From: Candidatus Kuenenia hertensis
Lineage (GTDB): Bacteria > Planctomycetota > Brocadiia > Brocadiales > Brocadiaceae
NCBI GenBank assembly: GCA_021646465.1
Contig: SOET01000015.1
Span: 1 to 64,000, forward strand
Reading direction: 5' to 3'
DNA length: 64,000 nucleotides
The position numbers and the translations under genes were made by a program. Under the pieces are notes generated by a model. It made no database searches and had not been told where the DNA came from. It worked only from the letters and a program-made list of their open reading frames with translations. Positions 19,151 through 27,746 of this stretch are shown piece after piece (positions within the stretch are counted from its first letter, which is position 1; each line of letters starts with the position of its first letter).

Positions 19151-20155
19151 GTGAATACTATAGTTATGGACAAAAAGGTAGATCTTGCAAATATCCTGGT
19201 AATCGATGACGAAATAGGAATAAGAGAATCATTGCGAATAATTTTTCTTGATACGTATGAAGTACATCTCGCCGCAAACATAGAAGAAGCGACTCGTTTT
19301 TTGAAAAAAATCAACATCGACATCGTTTTTCTTGATATAAAAATGGCACATGAAAATGGACTTGATTTTCTTAAAACAATAAAGGCCGCATATCCAACGA
19401 TTCCCGTTGTAATAATAACCGCATTTCCTTCCTCCCAAACAGCAATTACCGCACTGAGAAACGGCGCATTTGATTACATAATAAAGCCGTTTGATTATTC
19501 AGAAATCCTTGCAACAACAAAAAGGGCCTTAAATCAACGTGCAAACGATGCGGATAAAGAAAGCATGATTTACTCTTTGAGAAAGGCAGTTCATCAGAAT
19601 TTTTTTTCTACAACAGAAGCGCTTCTTCACGCCATTGACGCTAAAGATTCCTATACTGCAGGACACTCCAAAAGAGTATCATTTTTGATCGCTTTTATCT
19701 CGGAAAGGCTGGGAATGAACACCCTGCAGATTGAAACACTCCGATACGGGGCATTTCTTCATGATATAGGGAAGATCGGGATAAGCGACTATGTACTCAC
19801 AAAGCCAGGCCCGCTTACAGACGAGGAATTTGAAATGATAAAACGCCACCCGGATATAGGATATAAGATTTTAGAACCCATAAATTTCTTAAAAGATAGT
19901 TTATCGATTGTACGTCACCACCATGAATGGTATAGTGGTAATGGATATCCTGATGGCTTAAAAGGTGATGAAATTCCTTTTGAGGCCATGATCCTTTCTG
20001 TAGTAGACGCTTATGATGCCTTGACAACAGACAGACAATATCGTAAAAAATATTCACATAAAAAGGCGCTGGAAATAATATCAAGCAAAATAAACGTGCA
20101 ATACGCTCCCACAATAACGGAAAAAATTCTTAACATTATTGATAAATACCATTAA
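19151..20155 (+). CDS. Response regulator with HD-GYP c-di-GMP phosphodiesterase domain
   Basis: HD-GYP domains hydrolyse cyclic di-GMP. The receiver (about 12-130) has IDDE and the phospho-acceptor in IVFLDIKM. The HD-GYP domain (about 160-330) keeps the metal and signature residues: TAGHS, LHDIGKIG, RHHHEWYSGNGYPDGL and DAYDALT. Length 334 aa is normal. The start is GTG at 19151 with CGGAGG 10 bases before it; an in-frame ATG 15 bases later is possible. It follows the small Cys-rich gene and precedes the FadL-type porin by 24 bases, so the three could be co-transcribed. Confidence 0.93.
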   Translation: MNTIVMDKKVDLANILVIDDEIGIRESLRIIFLDTYEVHLAANIEEATRFLKKINIDIVFLDIKMAHENGLDFLKTIKAAYPTIPVVIITAFPSSQTAITALRNGAFDYIIKPFDYSEILATTKRALNQRANDADKESMIYSLRKAVHQNFFSTTEALLHAIDAKDSYTAGHSKRVSFLIAFISERLGMNTLQIETLRYGAFLHDIGKIGISDYVLTKPGPLTDEEFEMIKRHPDIGYKILEPINFLKDSLSIVRHHHEWYSGNGYPDGLKGDEIPFEAMILSVVDAYDALTTDRQYRKKYSHKKALEIISSKINVQYAPTITEKILNIIDKYH

Positions 20156-20179
20156 TTAAATACTCCGGACAATGCCCAC

Positions 20180-21523
20180 ATGAAATTACAAAAAAAAGTT
20201 TTTGGAAAAGGTTTATTTTTTTCTCTCGTACTTCTTATTTATTTTGTTATTAATTTTTCCTCGGGACGAAATAGTTCGGCACAAATAGCATCCGGATTGC
20301 ATAATCCTACTTTCTGCGCCTCTGGTCTTGCGCAAGGAAATGCCTGCGTTGCCCGCGTTAATGACGCTTCTGCCATTTTATTTAACCCCGCAGGTCTAAC
20401 TCAACTGGAAAACCCTGAAGTTTCAATTGGCGCCAGTTTCGTAACTCCTTTTGTAGAATATCACGGTAACGGAGTGAGTGAGGATATGGACACGCAAATA
20501 ACTACAATACCAAATGTTTATTTAGCATACCCTCTCATAGACAACAAACTCGCAGCAGGCATCGGTATAACCGTACCCTATGGACTTAGCGGGGAATGGG
20601 AAGAAGACGGTTTTTCCCGGTTTGTTGTTACCGATTTTTATCTGCAAGTAGTCAATATTAATCCGACAATTACCTATAAACCGTTTTCCTTTCTTTCCAT
20701 AGGAGCAGGTTTTGACTACTACTCTACAGAATTTGATCTGGAAAGGCGGCTCAATCTGGGGGTACTCAACTCCTCATTAACAGGAACCGCAATAGACCCA
20801 TCAACTCCTGAGGGGTATCAAGACCTTGATGATATGCATGGGGATGGTTACGGATATAATCTTGGCGTACTCTACCACATCACTCCCCGTCACAGCATTG
20901 GTATTTCCTTTCGAAGTAAGGCAGATATTGATGTAAAAGGTTCTTTAAAGTTTTTTAATTTAAGCGGAGCAACTGCCGGAGTCTTTGGTGCGGAAACTTA
21001 CTCCACCCGTGCAAAAACAGAAACTACCATTCCGGAAATGCTTACCTTTGGTTATGCATACCACCACGACAACCGTTGGAGTATAGAGGCGGATATCCAG
21101 TGGACAAACTGGTCGAGGTTCGATGATCTCCGATATAGTTTTGATCCGACAAATATATTACTGGAATCCGGTAACACCGATGAGCGAAACTGGCACAATA
21201 CTCTTGGGTTCGCATTGGGAGGGGAATATCAGTTTAATACCACCCTGAAAGCAAGAGGAGGATATTCTTTTCATGAAACACCCGTTCCCAGTGATACCTT
21301 TGAACCTTCAGTTCCACAGGGGAGCAGGCATGGAATCCACCTCGGACTGGGATATGGTTGGGGGAAATTTTTGAACAAAATAGTCGATGTTGCTTACAGT
21401 GCAATATTTTATGAGGACAGAAAAATAAACAATTCCGTAGGAGACGCTGTTTTAGGGCCTATTGACGGCACTTATGAAATAGTTACCCACATTTTTGCCG
21501 TCAATTTTACTTATAAATTTTAA
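20180..21523 (+). CDS. FadL/TodX-family outer-membrane transport protein
   Basis: FadL-family proteins are 14-stranded outer-membrane barrels that take up long-chain fatty acids or other hydrophobic compounds. After a signal peptide (about 1-35) the mature protein opens with the N-terminal plug motif NDASAILFNPAGLTQL. The rest is rich in alternating hydrophobic residues and aromatic girdle residues, ends in a C-terminal aromatic strand (FAVNFTYKF), and at 447 aa has the family's usual length. The substrate is not known. Its stop overlaps the convergent tusA stop by 4 bases, leaving no space for a separate terminator. Confidence 0.9.
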   Translation: MKLQKKVFGKGLFFSLVLLIYFVINFSSGRNSSAQIASGLHNPTFCASGLAQGNACVARVNDASAILFNPAGLTQLENPEVSIGASFVTPFVEYHGNGVSEDMDTQITTIPNVYLAYPLIDNKLAAGIGITVPYGLSGEWEEDGFSRFVVTDFYLQVVNINPTITYKPFSFLSIGAGFDYYSTEFDLERRLNLGVLNSSLTGTAIDPSTPEGYQDLDDMHGDGYGYNLGVLYHITPRHSIGISFRSKADIDVKGSLKFFNLSGATAGVFGAETYSTRAKTETTIPEMLTFGYAYHHDNRWSIEADIQWTNWSRFDDLRYSFDPTNILLESGNTDERNWHNTLGFALGGEYQFNTTLKARGGYSFHETPVPSDTFEPSVPQGSRHGIHLGLGYGWGKFLNKIVDVAYSAIFYEDRKINNSVGDAVLGPIDGTYEIVTHIFAVNFTYKF

Positions 21524-21768
21524 TGAGCCCTTTCATTTTTATTTCCCTTTTTTACAAATATATGAATTTCCCCTTCCTCTTCCTCAATCTTTAAAAGTTC
21601 GTTTCCCGTACTATTGCACCACGAAACGATGTCCTTTTTTATCCCTTCGTCTGTGGCTATTACCTCAAGTACCTTGCCGGCTTCTATTTCGTTTATCTTG
21701 CTGGCAGTTTTAAAAATGGGCATTGGACACATGAGCCCATAACAATCTAATGTTTCATCTGCTTTCAT
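21520..21768 (-). CDS. tusA: TusA-family sulfur carrier protein
   Basis: TusA-like proteins carry persulfide sulfur from cysteine desulfurases to tRNA thiolation or other sulfur pathways. The N-terminal CPMP motif (GLMCPMP) contains the sulfur-accepting cysteine. The protein has the family's small size (82 aa). The frame opens with a TTG at 21777, but ATG at 21768 with aggt eight bases before is the better start. It is downstream of iscU, the Uma2 gene and the NifS-like gene on the same strand, consistent with a sulfur-handling cluster. Confidence 0.88.
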   Translation of the reverse strand: MKADETLDCYGLMCPMPIFKTASKINEIEAGKVLEVIATDEGIKKDIVSWCNSTGNELLKIEEEEGEIHIFVKKGNKNERAH

Positions 21769-21807
21769 CGCTGACAACCTATCTTTTTATTATTATATTG
21801 TAACGAG

Positions 21808-22251
21808 TTAATTTGGCCGAAAATCAGGCTCATGATGATGCTCTTCGTGTGCATGCGCCTTCTTTTTCTCCAGTCCTTTTCCCGTTGTTTTCTTAAGATA
21901 ATCATCAATTGCAGCCTCAATGGCCTCCTCTGCCAATACAGAGCAATGCATTTTTGCGGGGGGTAAGCCACCCAATGCCTCCGCTACTGCTTTGTTGGTA
22001 AGATGCAGCGCCTCGTCAAGTGTCTTTCCGATAATCATTTCCGTAGAAATACTGCTCGTTGCAATAGCCGCACCGCAGCCAAATGTTTTAAATTTTGCAT
22101 CCACGATAACATTGTCCTTCACCTTAATTGACATTTTCATGATATCGCCGCAAGCAGGGTTTCCTACTTCACCGACTCCGTCTGCCTCTGGAATTTCCCC
22201 TACATTACGCGGATTTGCAAAATGATCCATCACCTTTTCACTATATTGCAT
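21808..22251 (-). CDS. iscU: Iron-sulfur cluster scaffold protein (IscU/NifU-type)
   Basis: This scaffold assembles Fe-S clusters from iron and sulfide delivered by a cysteine desulfurase. The three ligand cysteines are in place: GNPACGD (with the conserved Asp), FGCGAAIATSS and KMHCSVLAEEAI. Residues 1-125 cover the NifU N-terminal domain. The C-terminus carries an extra tail rich in His and acidic residues (HAHEEHHHEPDF), which could bind metal. It lies downstream of a NifS-like gene, but an Uma2-type nuclease gene lies between them. Confidence 0.93.
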   Translation of the reverse strand: MQYSEKVMDHFANPRNVGEIPEADGVGEVGNPACGDIMKMSIKVKDNVIVDAKFKTFGCGAAIATSSISTEMIIGKTLDEALHLTNKAVAEALGGLPPAKMHCSVLAEEAIEAAIDDYLKKTTGKGLEKKKAHAHEEHHHEPDFRPN

Positions 22252-22267
22252 AGAAAAACTCCTTCAC

Positions 22268-22822
22268 TCAAAATATCTCTTTCAATTCTATTTTTAACCC
22301 TTTTAAAGAAGGCGACTCAAGGGTATCTGTTCTGGAATATGTAACATGAAGCTGATACATACTATCCTTCAGGATATAAATTTCTATTTCTTTCTCTTCC
22401 GGAATCACTATCCAGTATTCCCTTACGCCAAACCTTGCATAAAGCCTCTTCTTCTGCACCATATCCCGGTAAACACTATATTCTGAGAGAATTTCTATTA
22501 CAATATCCGGCGCACCCTGTATATTTTTTTGACCAATTATATCCAGTCTGTTTTTTGAAATAAAAAAGATATCCGGTTGAACTACATTCTCTTCGTCAAA
22601 ATATACATCGCATGGAGCATAAAACACCTTGCCTAGATCATTTGTCATGATAAAATTTTTAATTCTAAAAGCAATCTCAATAGATACAGACTGATGTTTT
22701 GGTATCGGGGAAGGGGTCATGAGCAGTTCTCCGTTAATGAGTTCGTACCGCTTGTCATCAGGAATTTTTAAATAATCTTCGTATGTATATTTTTTCTTTT
22801 CTGCTGTAAGAGTCGATGTCAT
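22268..22822 (-). CDS. Uma2-family PD-(D/E)XK endonuclease-like protein
   Basis: Uma2 (DUF820) proteins have a restriction-endonuclease fold and are common in multicopy in cyanobacteria and planctomycetes; their biological role is poorly known. The 184 residues include the typical opening YTYEDYLKIPDDKRYELING, the conserved QPDIFFI aspartate, PDIVIEILS with the catalytic acidic residue, and KKRLYARFGVREYWIV with the lysine. It sits between the NifS-like gene and iscU with 16-18 base gaps, an unusual place, and may be a late insertion into a sulfur operon. Confidence 0.88.
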   Translation of the reverse strand: MTSTLTAEKKKYTYEDYLKIPDDKRYELINGELLMTPSPIPKHQSVSIEIAFRIKNFIMTNDLGKVFYAPCDVYFDEENVVQPDIFFISKNRLDIIGQKNIQGAPDIVIEILSEYSVYRDMVQKKRLYARFGVREYWIVIPEEKEIEIYILKDSMYQLHVTYSRTDTLESPSLKGLKIELKEIF

Positions 22823-22840
22823 ACAGCACCTCCTTAAAAA

Positions 22841-24007
22841 TTATTTTTTCTGACTATACAAAGGCGACATCTGTCTGAGGCGTTCCACAATGGAAGGTAA
22901 TTTTTCCAGAACGCATGCAACATCTTCTTCCGTATTCTCCCTCCCGATGCTAAACAGCACCGTACCCTGTGCCAGCGCAGGATCAACGCCTGTTGCCATT
23001 ATAACATGTGATGCCTTCAATGAACGAGAGGTACATGCAGAACCACTTGAAACAGCAATGCCATGCATATCTAAAAACAATAAAACAGATTCGCCTTCAA
23101 TAAATTCGATACACACACTCAGATTCCCCGGAAGCCTGTTTGTCGGATGGCCATTTATATATATATTGCTAATGTTTTTTAACAGTCCATCGCACAACAT
23201 GTCTCTTAATTTCTGTATATGTTTCAATCGCTGCTGCATTTCAGTTTTTGCCAGCTCGGCAGCTTTTCCCATACCAACAATGCCAATAATATTTTCAGTT
23301 CCAGCCCTTCTTCCCCCCTCCTGCACCCCTCCTTCTATGAAAGGCTGGATTCGTATCCCCTCCCTTACATAAAGCGCCCCAATTCCTGTTGGACCATAAA
23401 ATTGGTTCGCAGACATGCTTAATACATCAAGGGGCATATTTGAAACATTTATAGGGATATTCCCCGCTGCGGCAACGGCGTCTGTATGAAAAATTATTTC
23501 TTTTGCCCTAACAATTTCAGAAATTTCTTTGATAGGTTCAATTGTCCCGATTTCACCATTAGCGAACATTACTGAGACCAGTATCGTTGTTGATTTTATT
23601 GCATTTCTTACATCATCAGGATTCACCAATCCGTATTTATCAACCGGTAAATAGGTTACTTCATATCCCGATTTTTCCAGAGATTTCAAAGGATTAAGTA
23701 AAGAAAAATGTTCTATCTCCGTTGTAATAATATGGTTACCCTTCTTTTTATTAGCGGCGGTAATACCTTTTATTGCAAAATTGTTTGCCTCCGTGCCGCT
23801 TGAGGTAAAAATAATTTCATTTACTTTTGCGTTGATAAGATTTGCCACACTTTCCCGTGCGCTTTGTATTGCATTACTAGTAAGTTTTCCGAACTGATGT
23901 AAGTTTGAAGGATTACCGAAACCTTCTTTTAAAAATGGAACAATTGCATCTATCACTTGATAATGCATTGGAGTACCCGCTGCATTATCCATATAAAGTT
24001 TTTTCAT
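22841..24007 (-). CDS. NifS/IscS-like protein lacking the PLP lysine
   Basis: Cysteine desulfurases take sulfur from cysteine for Fe-S clusters, using a PLP Schiff base to a lysine. This 388-residue protein matches the family along its whole length, with the N-terminal MDNAAGTPM, the PLP-stacking region FTSSGTEANNFA, the HTDAVAA aspartate and the mobile cysteine loop SGSACTSRS. However, the Schiff-base motif normally read SAHKFYGP is SANQFYGP (codons AAC CAA), so both the histidine and the lysine are missing. It may have lost desulfurase activity, use external sulfide, or act only as an IscU partner. The gene lies upstream of the Uma2 gene and iscU. Confidence 0.88.
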   Translation of the reverse strand: MKKLYMDNAAGTPMHYQVIDAIVPFLKEGFGNPSNLHQFGKLTSNAIQSARESVANLINAKVNEIIFTSSGTEANNFAIKGITAANKKKGNHIITTEIEHFSLLNPLKSLEKSGYEVTYLPVDKYGLVNPDDVRNAIKSTTILVSVMFANGEIGTIEPIKEISEIVRAKEIIFHTDAVAAAGNIPINVSNMPLDVLSMSANQFYGPTGIGALYVREGIRIQPFIEGGVQEGGRRAGTENIIGIVGMGKAAELAKTEMQQRLKHIQKLRDMLCDGLLKNISNIYINGHPTNRLPGNLSVCIEFIEGESVLLFLDMHGIAVSSGSACTSRSLKASHVIMATGVDPALAQGTVLFSIGRENTEEDVACVLEKLPSIVERLRQMSPLYSQKK

Positions 24008-24028
24008 TATACCTTCCTTTTTTTCACC

Positions 24029-26236
24029 CTAGACTACTTTTTCCAATTTCGCATACGCCAACATGAGATTTTTTGTTCCACCAACATTAAAACTGACCTT
24101 TACACTCGCCTTCTCATTGCAACCACATGATTCCAAAACTCTTCCGATACCAAAAACAGGATGCCTTACAATCTCGCCACATGAAAAAACAGAAGGCTTT
24201 TCACCAGAGAAAACATCTCCTTCTACAGGCCGATTATACTCTTCTTCCAAAGCATCTTCAAAGCTTGTTTCATTACTCCATGTATTATTTTCACCATGGG
24301 ATTCATAGAAAAATCTTTTTACCGTTTTATCCTGCCAATCCAGACAATCTGCATGTATTTCATCTAAAAAGCGGGATGCAACACACGGTATCAGTTGTCC
24401 ATACCTCATTCTCCTTTTCGTATGGGTAAGAAAAAGTTCTCTCATCGCCCGGGTTATTCCCACATAACACAACCGCCGTTCTTCTTCAATTTCTTCTTCT
24501 GAAATTCTCGATTCTGAATGTGGCAATAAGCCTTCTTCCATCCCTGAAATAAAAACGACAGGAAATTCCAATCCTTTAGCAGTATGTAATGTCATGAGCG
24601 TCACCGCTTCCGCCTTGTCTTCAACCGTATCCAAATCAGAAATTAACGCCACTTCCTCTAAAAATCCCTGTAAAGAACTTTCAGCATGATTCACATCATA
24701 TTCATGAGCCGCATTCACCAATTCTTCAATATTAGCAATACGATCATCACTCTCTTTTTCATCTGACTTCCTGAGAAAATCAACATATCCTGTTTTTTCA
24801 ATCACTCTTACAAGTATTTCTTCAACAGACGACTGTGGCGCCCGCCGCAAAACCATTATAAGTTCATAAAATCTTTTCATTGCCGCAGCAGATTTACCGG
24901 TAATACCCGGTATCATCTCCACGGAGCCAATGGCATTAACGAGTGTGGTGCTCCGGCTTGCGGCCCATTCTTTTAATCTTTTTATACTGGCATTTCCAAT
25001 GCCACGGGCTGGCGTATTAATCGTTCGTTCTAAGGCCACCTCATCGGAGGGATTTACACATAATCTGAGATATGACAGTATATCTTTTATCTCTTTTCGT
25101 CTATAAAATTCAACTCCGCCAACAATTACGTACGGAATCCCGAAATTGCGGAGTGATATCTCCAGTACACGGGATTGCGCATTCGTACGATAAAACAATG
25201 CCATATCCGTATATTTCATTCCCTTCCCGTGCAATATTTTAATCGTTTTTGCAATTTCTTCCGCTTCATCATGCTCATTCTCGCAATGAATTACTTTTAC
25301 TTTTTCTCCATGCTCATTTTCCGTCCATATTTCTTTCCGTTTTCGGTATTTATTTTTCTGAATAACGCTCGAAGCCGCCAATAAGATATTCTTTGTTGAA
25401 CGATAATTTTGTTCCAATAACACAACCTTAGCATCAGGATAATCTTTCTCAAAATCCATTATGTTTCTTAAATCAGCTCCGCGCCAGCCATAAATCGACT
25501 GGTCAGGGTCCCCTGTTACACAAATATTTCTGTATTTCTGTGCAAGCAAACGCGAAATAGTATACTGCACATAATTCGTATCCTGATATTCATCGATAAG
25601 AATATATTTAAACTTTTCCTGATATGAAGCTAAAACATCGGGACATGTCCTGAAAAGTTCAATCGTCTTAATGAGAAGATCATCAAAATCCAGGGCATTA
25701 TCTGATTTTAAAAGGTTTTCGTACTTTTTGTAAATTCTGGCAACGTTTTGGCTATAAAAATCTGAAGCAGTTGACGCAAACCGTTCAGGATCAATAAGTT
25801 TGTTTTTTGCATTACTGATAGAACTTATAACACTTCTCGGTTTCCATTGGGAGGTATCGATCTGTAAATCTGCCATAATGGATTTAACCCTGTTTAATTG
25901 ATCCACTGTATCGTAAATGCTGAAATCCTTCAAAAATCCAAGCCGCTCTATATCTTTTCTTAAAATCCTTGAACACATCTTGTGAAATGTAGAAACCCAC
26001 AATCCCTTATGCGAAGAAAACAACTTCACCCTCTCACTCATTTCATTTGCGGCTTTGTTTGTGAACGTTATCGCCAATATATTATACGGAGAAACGCCCT
26101 CCGACATTAAATAACCGATACGTCTCGTAATTACACGTGTTTTACCGCTGCCGGCGCCCGCAACTATTAAAAGAGGCCCATTTATATGAGTAATTGCTTC
26201 ACGCTGCTTTTCGGTAATATCTTCTAATAACGTCAT
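24029..26236 (-). CDS. uvrD: UvrD/PcrA-type superfamily 1 DNA helicase
   Basis: This ATP-dependent 3'-5' helicase acts in nucleotide-excision repair, mismatch repair and removal of RNA polymerase or recombinase from DNA. Motifs in order: GAGSGKTRVI (Walker A, about 27-36), TFTNKAA (Ia), DEYQDTN (II), TGDPDQSIYGWRGA (III), LEQNYRS (IV), TLHTAKGLEF (V) and YVGITRA (VI). Length 735 aa is normal for PcrA/UvrD, with the usual C-terminal Tudor-like segment. The ATG directly abuts the stop of the upstream methyltransferase gene. It could also be a PcrA-type; the two are not distinguishable here. Confidence 0.95.
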   Translation of the reverse strand: MTLLEDITEKQREAITHINGPLLIVAGAGSGKTRVITRRIGYLMSEGVSPYNILAITFTNKAANEMSERVKLFSSHKGLWVSTFHKMCSRILRKDIERLGFLKDFSIYDTVDQLNRVKSIMADLQIDTSQWKPRSVISSISNAKNKLIDPERFASTASDFYSQNVARIYKKYENLLKSDNALDFDDLLIKTIELFRTCPDVLASYQEKFKYILIDEYQDTNYVQYTISRLLAQKYRNICVTGDPDQSIYGWRGADLRNIMDFEKDYPDAKVVLLEQNYRSTKNILLAASSVIQKNKYRKRKEIWTENEHGEKVKVIHCENEHDEAEEIAKTIKILHGKGMKYTDMALFYRTNAQSRVLEISLRNFGIPYVIVGGVEFYRRKEIKDILSYLRLCVNPSDEVALERTINTPARGIGNASIKRLKEWAASRSTTLVNAIGSVEMIPGITGKSAAAMKRFYELIMVLRRAPQSSVEEILVRVIEKTGYVDFLRKSDEKESDDRIANIEELVNAAHEYDVNHAESSLQGFLEEVALISDLDTVEDKAEAVTLMTLHTAKGLEFPVVFISGMEEGLLPHSESRISEEEIEEERRLCYVGITRAMRELFLTHTKRRMRYGQLIPCVASRFLDEIHADCLDWQDKTVKRFFYESHGENNTWSNETSFEDALEEEYNRPVEGDVFSGEKPSVFSCGEIVRHPVFGIGRVLESCGCNEKASVKVSFNVGGTKNLMLAYAKLEKVV

Positions 26237-26887
26237 CTACTTTTCCGCAATTAAACTTGCTATCGCTTTTTTATTATCTACGACCAATTCCCGATAATAA
26301 ATAATCTTAAATTCCCTGAAACACTCCAATAATTCATTCGGTCTTAGTAAATAATCCCTGTTTTTTGGCCCACCGAAACCGCGTTCAAGATTTTCTATGG
26401 TAAAGGTCTCATAAATAATCATTCCTCCAGTTTTCAAGGCATCTTTTATTTGAGGAATAATATCCCTCTGCAAATAGTAAAAACATGATATTACATCGTA
26501 AGAATTTTTGGGCAATTTATAGACTTCCAAATCCGCTACAAAGGCATTTATTCGCACGTTGTTTTGTTTCGCCAGGTTTTTCGCCTTTTCAATTGCAATT
26601 TCCGAAACATCGCAACAGTCGACCTCAAACCCGTTTTCTGCCAAAAAAACAGCATTCCTCCCTTCACCCGTCGCAAGATCCAATGCTTTTCCTTTAGGTA
26701 AAAGACTAATATGTTCCTTTAAAAACGCAACCGGTTCTTTGCCAAAAATATATTCCTCCGTCCTGTATCTCTTATCCCAAAACAATTTATTCTGTTCACT
26801 TGCAAATAATACGGAAGTACAAAACCTTACATTTATTAAAAAAAAGAAAACACCAATGAAATAAGGTAATTTATTTTTATTAAGCAT
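26237..26887 (-). CDS. Class I SAM-dependent methyltransferase with N-terminal hydrophobic segment
   Basis: The Rossmann core starts at about residue 38 with FWDKRYRTEEYIFGKEP, then ALDLATGEGRNAVFLAENG (SAM motif I), VDCCDVSE (motif II) and DVISCFYYLQ (motif IV). It resembles TehB/UbiE-like methyltransferases. Unusually, the first ~30 residues look like a signal peptide or membrane anchor (a Lys-containing start, then about 18 hydrophobic residues, then FASEQ). No good alternative start exists closer to the catalytic domain. The stop abuts the uvrD start, so they are co-transcribed. Confidence 0.8.
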   Translation of the reverse strand: MLNKNKLPYFIGVFFFLINVRFCTSVLFASEQNKLFWDKRYRTEEYIFGKEPVAFLKEHISLLPKGKALDLATGEGRNAVFLAENGFEVDCCDVSEIAIEKAKNLAKQNNVRINAFVADLEVYKLPKNSYDVISCFYYLQRDIIPQIKDALKTGGMIIYETFTIENLERGFGGPKNRDYLLRPNELLECFREFKIIYYRELVVDNKKAIASLIAEK

Positions 26888-26964
26888 ACTTTATGCTCTT
26901 TTTATTAAAAAAGAAACTGCGTTAAGTTTTTTTGAAGAATTGTTAATCGGAGATGGGTTTTTTG

Positions 26965-27303
26965 CTACACGGGAGCAACCAATTTGGAGGAAGATTTCGT
27001 CCTCTCATAAAATGTGATACCTGCGCGATGAATATGGCTGATTACATCGGGATCGCTGATGTTTTTAAAAAGTGATAAATCAATCGTATAGGGTAAGAGC
27101 AGGTCGTCAAGCTCATCCATGATTTTGTACAGCGTCTTCAGCGTTAATTCCTCTCCACCCACCAAGGTCAGATCAATATCCGAGCCGTTGTTAAAATTCC
27201 CTTTGGCGCGTGAACCGTACAACACGGCTTTTTCTACTGATGGGTACTGTGCAAAGACATTACATATCTTTTCAATAGTTGCATCTTTCAGACCGAATTT
27301 CAT
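26965..27303 (-). CDS. MNT-type nucleotidyltransferase (MntA-like antitoxin)
   Basis: The 112-residue protein is a minimal nucleotidyltransferase. The active-site motif is YGSRAKGNFNNGSDIDLTLV, with a third acidic residue in TIDLSLF. In HepT-MntA modules the MNT protein adds AMP to the HEPN RNase and so neutralises it. Here it follows the HEPN gene with a 4-base overlap, the standard arrangement. It could alternatively be one of the stand-alone HI0073-type pairs with an unknown role. Confidence 0.87.
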   Translation of the reverse strand: MKFGLKDATIEKICNVFAQYPSVEKAVLYGSRAKGNFNNGSDIDLTLVGGEELTLKTLYKIMDELDDLLLPYTIDLSLFKNISDPDVISHIHRAGITFYERTKSSSKLVAPV

Positions 27304-27728
27304 GCCTGATCTCCAAGCTTGAGTTTCTCAAATATCGCAAGAAATCGTTCAAATTCAATAAAATATGTACTACAAACAATATTTACGATTGCACGGGCTA
27401 CATCTTCATTGTATGTATGAGAAGTCAGGTTCCGGCTTTTTATCATATCCATCCACACCTCGCCATTTTCAATCAGACCTTTTTTAAATGCCTCGCGCGT
27501 GGCGTCTTTTGAACCATAAATATTGCTGGCCCCCCGACTTTCAAGAAAATCTTTAAGTGTATTCCATGCCAGTTCATGCGTGAATTCAAACGCCTGAATG
27601 AGACCTTGTTCTTCAAGCATGGACAGTTTACGCTGTCGTTCCAGGTCAACTGCTTCTTTCAACCGCAAGAATGCTTGAGAAAAATGATTAAACCGCTGAA
27701 TCCAGCGAACGTCTTCGGTACTCATCAT
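27300..27728 (-). CDS. HEPN-domain protein (HI0074/HepT-like toxin)
   Basis: This 142-residue all-helical protein belongs to the nucleotidyltransferase-substrate-binding (HI0074) branch of HEPN proteins. The RNase motif RX4HXY is present as RNLTSHTY, and conserved FEFTHELAWNTLKDFL precedes it. With the overlapping MNT gene it forms a putative toxin-antitoxin or AMP-transfer module. The frame opens with two adjacent ATG codons. It starts 18 bases after ahbC on the same strand, which is unusual company for a toxin and may mean read-through from the haem gene promoter. Confidence 0.85.
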   Translation of the reverse strand: MMSTEDVRWIQRFNHFSQAFLRLKEAVDLERQRKLSMLEEQGLIQAFEFTHELAWNTLKDFLESRGASNIYGSKDATREAFKKGLIENGEVWMDMIKSRNLTSHTYNEDVARAIVNIVCSTYFIEFERFLAIFEKLKLGDQA

Positions 27729-27746
27729 TTGTTTGACTATATTTCT

